Shown here: piece by piece, positions 53,742 to 61,121 of the stretch
Position numbering within the stretch: position 1 is the first letter of the stretch
How the letters are laid out: each line of letters opens with the position of its first letter
Notes under the pieces: generated by a model
What the model was told of the DNA's origin: nothing
Databases searched by the model: none
Seen by the model: only the letters and a program-made list of their open reading frames with translations
Program-made: the position numbers and the translations under genes
Assembly: GCF_002585305.1 (NCBI RefSeq)
Contig: NZ_NUNF01000013.1
Coordinates: 96,728-160,727 of the forward strand
Reading direction: 5' to 3'
DNA length: 64,000 bases
Source: Bacillus sp. AFS037270
Lineage (GTDB): Bacteria; Bacillota; Bacilli; Bacillales_B; DSM-18226

Positions 53742-55049
53742 CTAGACTAATTGTGAAGAATCACTAGTCTGCTTTAATAATTCTTTAATACTAAATGGGC
53801 GATTTTCCTTAGCTGACCGCCATACACCTTCACCAACTGCTATAGAATAAGCCCCCGCTTCGGCACCCGCTAAAATTTGATAAGGACGGCTCGGATCAAC
53901 CCCCATAAAGAGATCTTCCTGTAGCAATGGGTCTCCCCCGCCATGTCCCCCTTCATTTTGCAATACATGAATGATTTCCTTTGAACCGAATAGCGGATAA
54001 TATTCAATCGTCTGTTCCGGGAATGGGAAAGGAATTCTGCTTGGTTCATGAAATTCTGTCGTTTCAATTCTCCCTTTTGTCCCATTTATAGCTAGGCGAT
54101 AACCCTCATATGGAAGGGAAAAATTAACTGAATAGCTTAAAAAAGCACCTTTATCGTACTTAACTGTCACTGCATAAGTATCTTCAATTTCGATTTCATG
54201 GTCGAAAATACAAGAATCTGGACGATAATTCGTATAGTTTTGCGCCGACTTTTCAATACCCTCGGATTTGATGTGATCATCCTTTACTGCCAGGTTATTT
54301 CGGCGGTTCGACCAGCGCGTATAATATTGGCAATTTTGTCTTTCCTGACAAGTACTGCAGTAACGATGATCAGTTGGACTTGGATTTAATTCTCCGTCTT
54401 TACCATAATAATTTAAGGCACCATAGGCAAAGACCTGTTCCGGCTTTTGATCAATCCACCAATTGACCAAATCGAAGTGGTGAGTTGATTTATGAATTGA
54501 TAAACCGCCTGAACGATTTCGATCGCGATTCCAACGCTTGAAGTAACTGGCCCCGTGGTAGGTGTCGATATACCAGTTCAAATCAACAGATGTAACTCTG
54601 CCAATCTTCCCTTCTAAAATCATCTCCTTAATTTTTCGATGGAAAGGATTATAGCGGTAATTGAAGGCCACAATTACTTTTCCATTACTTCTTGCTTCCG
54701 CCTCCATTACCCTTTTTGCATCATTGGCAGTAGTAACCATCGGTTTTTCCGTGATAACCGTTAAATCATTCTCTAAACCTTGTAAAATATAATCGATATG
54801 GGTATCATCCCGGCTCGTAACCACAACTGTATTCGCATTAGTCTCTTTAATCATTTGATGAAATTGGGTTGGATGATAAGCAGGGATTGAACTTAAAGTC
54901 GGAAAGTTTTCCTTTGCAATCTCAATTCTGCGTCCATCCGGATCGAGTAACCCTACAATTTCATTTTGCTGCGAAAATTGTGTTAATACTGGCTGAATAA
55001 ACATCCCAAGTGCACGATTGCTTAGTCCGCAAACTACGATTCTATTCAT
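53742..55049 (-). CDS. Gfo/Idh/MocA oxidoreductase (YteT-like)
   Basis: 435 residues. Rossmann start MNRIVVCGLSNRALGMFI, EKPMV motif near residue 98, FNYRYNPFHRKIKEMI, then a C-terminal domain with a Cys-rich CSTCQERQNCQYYTRW insertion that may bind metal. B. subtilis has a similar gene (yteT) in its rhamnogalacturonan locus. The substrate is unknown; a dehydrogenase for a sugar or uronate released by GH105 enzymes is possible. GGAGGG precedes the ATG. Confidence 0.78.
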   Translation of the reverse strand: MNRIVVCGLSNRALGMFIQPVLTQFSQQNEIVGLLDPDGRRIEIAKENFPTLSSIPAYHPTQFHQMIKETNANTVVVTSRDDTHIDYILQGLENDLTVITEKPMVTTANDAKRVMEAEARSNGKVIVAFNYRYNPFHRKIKEMILEGKIGRVTSVDLNWYIDTYHGASYFKRWNRDRNRSGGLSIHKSTHHFDLVNWWIDQKPEQVFAYGALNYYGKDGELNPSPTDHRYCSTCQERQNCQYYTRWSNRRNNLAVKDDHIKSEGIEKSAQNYTNYRPDSCIFDHEIEIEDTYAVTVKYDKGAFLSYSVNFSLPYEGYRLAINGTKGRIETTEFHEPSRIPFPFPEQTIEYYPLFGSKEIIHVLQNEGGHGGGDPLLQEDLFMGVDPSRPYQILAGAEAGAYSIAVGEGVWRSAKENRPFSIKELLKQTSDSSQLV

Positions 55050-55109
55050 TTCGTTCCCTCCATTGCCGCATGCTAAGTTTGTTTTTTCACTTATTTACCT
55101 ATAAAAAAT

Positions 55110-55170
55110 CCCCATCGTAATTCTGTTTGGAAGCAAAATTAAAATGGGTATTTTGATTTAATGAACTTTA
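55110..55170 (-). terminator. Possible terminator after kduD
   Basis: AATACCCAT and ATGGGGATT can pair (one mismatch) over a long loop, with TTTTTTAT following on the minus strand. The long loop keeps this tentative. Confidence 0.4.
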
Positions 55171-55182
55171 TAGATACTTCAA

Positions 55183-55936
55183 TTAAGAGCTTAACCAGCC
55201 GCCGTCTACCGGTAAGATGTGACCGTTAACGTAATTGGAGGCGTCAGAAGCTAAGAAAACGACCGCTCCTTTTAAATCTTCTGGAGTCCCCCAACGTCCC
55301 TGTGGAATTCTTGAGGTAATAGAGGCATTCCGGCTTTCATCCCCACGAATTGGAGCCGTATTATCCGTCACCATATAGCCAGGTGCTATCGCATTCACAT
55401 TTACGCCTTTGCCTGCCCACTCATTTGCAAATGATTTTGTCAGACCTGCCACCGCATGTTTGCTTGCTGTATAGGCAGGTACACGTAATCCACCTTGGAA
55501 AGATAACATAGAGGCAATATTAATGATTTTCCCTGAGCCTTTTTCAATCATATGTTTGCCCACTTCACGGCATAATTGAAAAACGGCATGTTGATTAACA
55601 TTAATGACTTCATACCAATCTTCATCTGAGAAATTCTCCTTGTGCACGACGAATGATGCCAGCATTGTTTACTAAAATATCAATTTGTCCGGCAACGGAT
55701 AAAGCTTCAACAACAAGCTCACTTGGCGCCCCTTGCTTGGACAAATCTATTTTAAGGTCATGAAAAGTTCCGCCGATTGCTTCAATCTGCTCACGAGTTG
55801 CTGACATATCGCTCATGCCTGCACCAATGACGGTTGCCCCCGCTTCGGCTAGACCAATTGCCATGCCCTGGCCAAGTCCCCGGCTTGCACCAGTGATAAG
55901 GGCCACTTTCCCTTCTAATGAAAATAAAGATTTCAT
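55183..55936 (-). pseudogene. kduD: kduD split by a frameshift (2-deoxy-5-keto-D-gluconate dehydrogenase)
   Basis: Two overlapping frames together make one short-chain dehydrogenase. The first (55622-55936) holds VALITGASRGLGQGMAIGL and [17 protein letters not shown] then stops; the second (55183-55665) continues with [41 protein letters not shown] (Ser, Tyr-x-x-x-Lys) and the C-terminal GGWLSS. In E. coli KduD five residues lie between IRR and FS; here restoring two bases near 55640-55648 gives five. The joined protein would be about 250 residues, the usual length. The first ATG has AGGAGG. Either a real two-base deletion or a sequencing error; KDG formation from unsaturated uronate would otherwise need another dehydrogenase. 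Confidence 0.88.
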
Positions 55937-55960
55937 GTTACTTCCTCCTTACAAGTCGTT

Positions 55961-56803
55961 TTAGGCTTGTTCGTACTTATTTTTTAAGAACACGAGACTT
56001 TCATTAATAAAAGGTTCTGTCGTTTCTTCCATTAAAATATTGATATAAGGCTTTTTCTGTTTAACCTGTTTCAAGACCGTATCATAATTTAAAAGTCCCT
56101 GGCCAACTGCAAGTGTCTTCAATTGGTTATCCTCTACAACAAAATCCTTAGCATGGAGAATTACAATTCTGTCACCTAACAGTTCGAATGCTTCCCGGAT
56201 AATTTGGTCCTGTTCTTGATAGGTATCAACCGTTAATAAATTGACAGGATCAAGAATTACTTGAAGATTATTGGAATTGACCATGTCCAAAAGCCGTTTC
56301 ATCACTTTCGAAGAATAAATCGGATGATTCACACCCGCTTCAATACCTACTATGACTCCAAATTTCTCCGCTTCCCGCACTAGTTCTCGAACACTTTCAA
56401 CCACTTCCAGAAACGGCTCTTCTTTAAAATTTTCAACTGTATAAACAATTTCGGGATTGACGTTACCCGTTTCGGTCCCGACTATACTGCAGCCAAAATC
56501 CCTTGCAAAGCGGATATGCTCTTTAAAACGCTCAATCCCTTTTCTCCGTTCTGCATGGACAGGATGAATCATGTTGAAATAACAGCCTAATACTGCAATT
56601 TGAACATTTTTTCGCGCGAACGCTGCGCCAATATGATGAGCCAAACCAGGACTTAATGCCCCTGGTTCGAGCTTCATATAATCAAAGGATTTACCTAAGG
56701 CTAATTGAACAGATGTGAGCCCTTTCCCTGCTATCTCTTCTACTAACTCTTCTAGGGGACGATTTTCCACATCATGTGCTCGTATGCCAATGTTCAACTC
56801 CAT
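55961..56803 (-). CDS. Sugar phosphate isomerase/epimerase (xylose isomerase-like TIM barrel)
   Basis: 280 residues of the AP-endonuclease-2/IolE-like TIM-barrel family: MELNIGIRAHDVENRPLEEL, GTETGNVNP, VGIEAGVNHPI, LDPVNLL and HAKDFV hold the metal-binding Glu, Asp and His residues. The substrate is unknown. It sits in the kdu run between kduI and kduD, so it may act on a keto-uronate or rhamnose-derived intermediate. I use the ATG at 56803; a GTG immediately before it is in frame too. Confidence 0.75.
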   Translation of the reverse strand: MELNIGIRAHDVENRPLEELVEEIAGKGLTSVQLALGKSFDYMKLEPGALSPGLAHHIGAAFARKNVQIAVLGCYFNMIHPVHAERRKGIERFKEHIRFARDFGCSIVGTETGNVNPEIVYTVENFKEEPFLEVVESVRELVREAEKFGVIVGIEAGVNHPIYSSKVMKRLLDMVNSNNLQVILDPVNLLTVDTYQEQDQIIREAFELLGDRIVILHAKDFVVEDNQLKTLAVGQGLLNYDTVLKQVKQKKPYINILMEETTEPFINESLVFLKNKYEQA

Positions 56804-56834
56804 CACCTACATTCTGTTTTTCGAAAATAAAAAC

Positions 56835-56892
56835 ATCTTATCTGAGAGAAATACACCTCATTCGGAAGTTAACTTCCTTATCAGAGAGTTAA
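56835..56892. repeat. Short degenerate array, period 20 bp
   Basis: Three units start near 56837, 56857 and 56877: CTTATCTGAGAG, CTCATTCGGAAG and CTTATCAGAGAG. Spacing is exactly 20 bp. It occupies the gap between the kduI stop codon and the TIM-barrel gene. Confidence 0.65.
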
Positions 56893-56910
56893 TTTATTCC
56901 TAGGAAGCAA

Positions 56911-57741
56911 CTACCTTAAATCTTCCATTTTGACATGATCCATGTCATCATATGTGATGTTTTCACCGCACATCCCCCAAATAAAGGTGTAATTGCTTGT
57001 AGCAGTTCCTGTATGAATGGACCAGCTTGGGGAGATGGCTGCTTGTTCGTTTTTCATAACCAAATGTCTTGTTTCATCCGGTTTACCCATGAAGTGGAAG
57101 ACACGAGTTTCCGGTTCCATATCAAAATATAAATAAACTTCCATACGGCGTTCATGTGTATGACAAGGCATAGTATTCCACACGCTTCCAGGTGATAACA
57201 TTGTTAATCCCATTTGAAGCTGGCAGGACTCACATACATTCGGATGAATATATTGGTGGATTTTTCGTTCATTTAGGGTTCCAGCGCTGCCTGCTTCAAG
57301 CGGTTTAATTTCATTAATATCAATTTTTACTGTAGGATATTTATGGTGTGCAGGAGTGGAATTGATATAAAACTTAGCTGGATTTTTAGAATCATTGGAT
57401 CTAAATAAAACCTCTTTGGTCCCTTTTCCTACATATAAGCCGTCATAGCGCTGCATATCATATTCTTCACCGTCAAGAATGACTAGGCCGTTTCCGCCAA
57501 TATTGATAATCCCCATCTCACGGCGCTCTAAGAAATAACTTACTCCTAACTCTTTATCAAGTTTAATGGTCAATTCCTTTTCAGCAGGAGTAACGCCACC
57601 GAAAATCATGCGATCCACATGGGTATAAGTTAGATGGACCTGATCCGCTTCGAAGAGTGTTTCTACTAAAAACTCCCTTCTTAGTTCCTCAGTATTATAT
57701 TTCTTCATATCTTCCGGATGATGTGCATAACGAGTTTCCAT
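56911..57741 (-). CDS. kduI: 5-keto-4-deoxyuronate isomerase
   Basis: 276 residues, standard for KduI. It converts 5-keto-4-deoxyuronate (4-deoxy-L-threo-5-hexosulose uronate) into 2-keto-3-deoxy-5-ketogluconate (DKII) in the cytosol. The zinc cupin motif MPCHTHERRMEVYLYF supplies two His and a Glu, with a later His in the SIHTGTATSNYTFIWGM block. N-terminal MIFGGVTPAEKEL and FLERREMGIINIGG are family hallmarks. GGAG is 8 nt before the ATG. Upstream neighbour is kdgK. Confidence 0.95.
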   Translation of the reverse strand: METRYAHHPEDMKKYNTEELRREFLVETLFEADQVHLTYTHVDRMIFGGVTPAEKELTIKLDKELGVSYFLERREMGIINIGGNGLVILDGEEYDMQRYDGLYVGKGTKEVLFRSNDSKNPAKFYINSTPAHHKYPTVKIDINEIKPLEAGSAGTLNERKIHQYIHPNVCESCQLQMGLTMLSPGSVWNTMPCHTHERRMEVYLYFDMEPETRVFHFMGKPDETRHLVMKNEQAAISPSWSIHTGTATSNYTFIWGMCGENITYDDMDHVKMEDLR

Positions 57742-57782
57742 TTTCCATTCTCCTTTTCTATGTTTCTATTTTTTTAAATTCC

Positions 57783-58796
57783 TTAGCGGACAATTTTGCC
57801 TGCTTCGTTGTCCAATATTTTCGCTATTTCCTCTACTGTAAAAGCATTGCAATCTCCATGAATCGTATGCTTTAGTACTGATGCCATTGACGCAAAGGAA
57901 ATGGTCCGAGATAATGACCATTTTTCTAAAATGCCGTGCAACACCCCCGCCGCAAAAGCATCCCCTCCTCCTACTCTATCCACAATATGATCGATCAAAT
58001 GCTCCGTGGATTGGATCAACTCACCTTTCGTATAGATGTTGCCTTGCAGCTTATTGGTCGAGGCCGAAAGAACCGTCCGAAAAGTGGAACCCATGTATTG
58101 GATATTCGGGTACAACTCAGTTATTTTTTCATAGTAGTATTTAAGTTTTTCTTCTTTTAAAAGTGAGTCATTTGCAGGTTCGATACCTAGTAAATGACTA
58201 GCATCCAATTCTCCGCAAAAACAGATATCAATATAGCCCAAGAGCGGCTTTATCGCTTCCGAGCACGCTTGCTGGCTCCATAACGATGCCCGATAATTAA
58301 AATCAAGACTGGTCATAATTCCTGCTTCTTTTGCCTTCTTAACTGCCAACAACACGAGATCCCTTAAATTCTGTGATAGTGCAAGAGTGATTCCGGTAAC
58401 GTGAAATAAGTCAATTCCTTGGAATAGTTCATCAAAGTTTAATTCTTCCATCGATAAACTGGAAAAACTGGAATACTTTCGATCATACGTTACTTGTGCA
58501 CTTCTACCGCCTACTCCGCTCTCCAGATAATAGGTTCCTAACCGCTCTCCGCCTTTTATAAGGAAATGGGTATCAACACCATAAGATTTTAGATGTCTTT
58601 CCACAGCAGCGCCCAGTGGGTTATTCGGGATCTTGCTGGCAAATTTAACATCATGACCAAACTGTGAAAGAGACACCGCCACATTGGCCTCTGCCCCGCC
58701 ATAATGCATCAACAGGTTATCTGCTTGAAAAAGTCTTTCTCCTGATTTGGTAGAGAGACGCAGCATAATCTCTCCAAGCGTCACTATTTTCTTCAT
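57783..58796 (-). CDS. kdgK: 2-keto-3-deoxygluconate kinase (PfkB family)
   Basis: 337 residues. PfkB fold: MKKIVTLGEIMLRLS start, HYGGAEANVAVSLSQFG substrate loop, DFNYRASLW, and the C-terminal anion-hole motif GGGDAFAAGVLHG with the catalytic Asp. It phosphorylates KDG to KDPG precursor 2-keto-3-deoxy-6-phosphogluconate. The ATG 58796 has GAGGGG 8 nt upstream. The KDPG aldolase gene is not in this window. Confidence 0.92.
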   Translation of the reverse strand: MKKIVTLGEIMLRLSTKSGERLFQADNLLMHYGGAEANVAVSLSQFGHDVKFASKIPNNPLGAAVERHLKSYGVDTHFLIKGGERLGTYYLESGVGGRSAQVTYDRKYSSFSSLSMEELNFDELFQGIDLFHVTGITLALSQNLRDLVLLAVKKAKEAGIMTSLDFNYRASLWSQQACSEAIKPLLGYIDICFCGELDASHLLGIEPANDSLLKEEKLKYYYEKITELYPNIQYMGSTFRTVLSASTNKLQGNIYTKGELIQSTEHLIDHIVDRVGGGDAFAAGVLHGILEKWSLSRTISFASMASVLKHTIHGDCNAFTVEEIAKILDNEAGKIVR

Positions 58797-58813
58797 GTTA
58801 ATACCCCTCAAAT

Positions 58814-59899
58814 TTAAATTCTGTAATACAAGTACTCTACTAAAGAAAGAATAGCCATGGATTGTCCATAAGGCATGCCCGTTACAGGGATTTCCTTGTA
58901 AAATTCTTGTGTTTCTCCCATTGCTGTTCCTGCCGATACATGCTGCAATTCCCCTTTTTCGTCAATATTCTCAACCACTGCCTGTATCGCTTTTAGTCCC
59001 ATATTTAAATACTTTTTATCCGTATAACGTTTCCGAACAGCCTTTAAGGTTCCAAAAGCGAAGCCTGCTGTACAAGAAGCCTCAACATAGGAGGTTGGGT
59101 CGTTTAGCACCGTTTGCCATAAACCGCTTTCATTTTGGTAAGTTTCAAGTGCCTCAATTTGTCTATTTAGCGTGTCAATGAGTACCTGACGGACTGGATC
59201 GTTATCTGGTAAATCTACTAAATCCAAAAACTCTGGAATCGCAATCGTTACCCAGGAATTGCCGCGTCCCCATAATGCTTCCGCAAAGTTGTGATTTCCT
59301 TCAAATGTCCAGCCGTGGAACCATAATCCCGTTTTTTTATCGAACAGATATTTAATATGTACCAAGAATTGTTTTTTCGCTTCTTCAATATACTCCGGCT
59401 TGTTCAGTAATAAACCGATTTTTGTTAATGGTAAAACACTCATCATTAACGTGTCATCCCATAATTGTTGATAATTCTCAGATCCAAACACGACATGTTG
59501 GATTCCGCCATCCTTTGTCCTTGGCATATCATGATACAGCCAATCCCCCCAAGTTTCTAAGTATGGAAGATAAGTAGGATTGTTGGTTTCTTCATACAAA
59601 TAGGCAAGTGTTAGCATTTGCACCATTGTGTTAACGTTTTTTTCGACCGGCGGTTCTTTAAACTGATCGTCGAACCATTTTACAATTATATTTAATACGT
59701 TTTCATTTTTTGTCAGTTTATAATACTTCATCATTCCATACAGGCCAACACCGGCTGTCCATTCCCAATAGTTAAAGCTCTTATTATCAATTTTTCTGCC
59801 ATCGGCAAGCGGAATGGCATACTTCCCGTCTGGATCATTTAAGTTAACTAGGTTATCAATCAATAATTCAATTTTCTTTTCAATTTCATTTCTGTGCAA
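58814..59899 (-). CDS. Second GH105 unsaturated glucuronyl/rhamnogalacturonyl hydrolase
   Basis: 361 residues, alpha6/alpha6 barrel. Catalytic Asp149 in QQLWDDTLMMSVLPL; other motifs are NYWEWTAGVGLYGM, WFHGWTFEGNHNFAEALWGRGNSW and the Ala/Gly-rich SCTAGFAFG. It differs from the YesR-like copy in that segment (WDDT instead of WVDT), so it probably prefers a different aglycone. It starts with TTG 59899 (GGAGG 8 nt upstream) and leads the kdgK-kduI run, linking uronate release to uronate metabolism. No signal peptide. Confidence 0.88.
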   Translation of the reverse strand: MHRNEIEKKIELLIDNLVNLNDPDGKYAIPLADGRKIDNKSFNYWEWTAGVGLYGMMKYYKLTKNENVLNIIVKWFDDQFKEPPVEKNVNTMVQMLTLAYLYEETNNPTYLPYLETWGDWLYHDMPRTKDGGIQHVVFGSENYQQLWDDTLMMSVLPLTKIGLLLNKPEYIEEAKKQFLVHIKYLFDKKTGLWFHGWTFEGNHNFAEALWGRGNSWVTIAIPEFLDLVDLPDNDPVRQVLIDTLNRQIEALETYQNESGLWQTVLNDPTSYVEASCTAGFAFGTLKAVRKRYTDKKYLNMGLKAIQAVVENIDEKGELQHVSAGTAMGETQEFYKEIPVTGMPYGQSMAILSLVEYLYYRI

Positions 59900-60042
59900 T
59901 TTGATTACCTCCACTAATGTTATTGAAAGAGCGTGTAAATAAATGAAATTTTAGTGTTAAGCATTCACCTTTTATTATATGGAAACCCTTTTTTTAAATA
60001 AATTTAAAATTCCGTTTTCTTTTATTAAAAAACAGTGTTTTC

Positions 60043-60717
60043 TTAAGACTGATTTTCAAGCACATATACGAACTTTGAAATGGGCAGCTTTGTCCTACTA
60101 ATGCCTTCCGCAACAAGTTTAGCCATTTGTTTAGCCCCTTTTTTGGTAAAATGGGTAAAATCCGTTTCATTGACAGATGCCATAAAAAAAGTAAAAGCTT
60201 CCTCATAACCAATGGATTCGAATAACCTTAAACTTTTTTCCATTAAATCAATGAAAACCACGTTTTCTTCTTTGGCTATTTCTTTCATTGCTTGGCAGTA
60301 TTCTGGGAAATCATTAATAAACTGGTCATTTTCACAATGCAGCCTGGCAACAGGTGTAATGAGTACCGGTTCTGCCTGACATTTCCTGGCACCGTCCACA
60401 TACATTTTTAAATAGTCTTTATAGGTAGTAGAAGGATCCGTATAACGTTCACGTTTATTTGCAGTGGCGTCATTATGCCCCATTTGGATCAACAAATAGT
60501 CGCCTTCCTTCATTTCCTCTGCAATTTTATGTAATCGCCCTTCCTCAACAAAGGTTTTAGAGCTTCTCCCGCCGATGGCATGATTGATTACCTGAACATC
60601 ATTTGTTAGATAGTTTTGGAGAAATTCTCCCCAGCCGCCCTGATCTTTTTCGCTTAGACCATAGGATTGGACAGTCGAGTCCGCTGCTAGAAAAATGCTA
60701 ATTTTATTTATAGTCAA
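60043..60717 (-). CDS. yesY: SGNH rhamnogalacturonan acetylesterase (YesY-like)
   Basis: 224 residues with the CE12 blocks: FLAADSTVQSYG, GGRSSKTFVEEGRL, IQMGHNDATANKRERYT and DFTHFTKKGA. Start is TTG 60717 with AAAGGGGG 8 nt upstream; the longer frame to 60801 has no ribosome site. Cytosolic. It diverges from the secreted lyase gene, 404 nt away. Confidence 0.87.
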   Translation of the reverse strand: MTINKISIFLAADSTVQSYGLSEKDQGGWGEFLQNYLTNDVQVINHAIGGRSSKTFVEEGRLHKIAEEMKEGDYLLIQMGHNDATANKRERYTDPSTTYKDYLKMYVDGARKCQAEPVLITPVARLHCENDQFINDFPEYCQAMKEIAKEENVVFIDLMEKSLRLFESIGYEEAFTFFMASVNETDFTHFTKKGAKQMAKLVAEGISRTKLPISKFVYVLENQS

Positions 60718-61121
60718 GTATAATCCCCCTTTCAATTCCACCAGCTTAAATATCGGTCTTTTAACAAATACCATAACCAGAACTTGCTTACCATTAGACA
60801 TTTTTGCACCTGCAAATTACCTTGTTGTACTTTTTTGCCTTGTTAGTACCTTTTTGAAACAGCAGAAAATCGGTCCTTTTGTACTGTGAAAATAGGTACA
60901 GATCGTCATTTAGGGCTTAGAGCGCACTGTATTTTCACCAAAAATAACGGAATTTTAAATTAAGTATTCAAAATAATTAAAATATAATGAAGATGATTTT
61001 TCTCAACCTAGAATCCACTTACGTTTGATATTTAAAGAGGGAGAGGTGATTCATTCACCTTATTGTAAGCGTAATCATACCTGCCAACTTTTCGAAAAGA
61101 AATTTTTAGGAGGATAAAAAT
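60718..61121. promoter_or_regulatory. Divergent yesY / yesW control region
   Basis: No gene. For yesW, a -10-like TATAAT is at 60983-60988, a hairpin AGGTGA / TCACCT at 61044-61060, and a cre-like box at 61064. On the minus strand two short related motifs (GTACTAACAAGG and GTACAACAAGG) about 18 nt apart may be an operator or a decayed repeat unit. Confidence 0.45.
61064..61077 (+). promoter_or_regulatory. CcpA cre-like box upstream of yesW
   Basis: TGTAAGCGTAATCA fits 13 of 14 cre positions and lies 45 nt upstream of the yesW start, downstream of the candidate -10, as expected for road-block repression. Confidence 0.6.
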
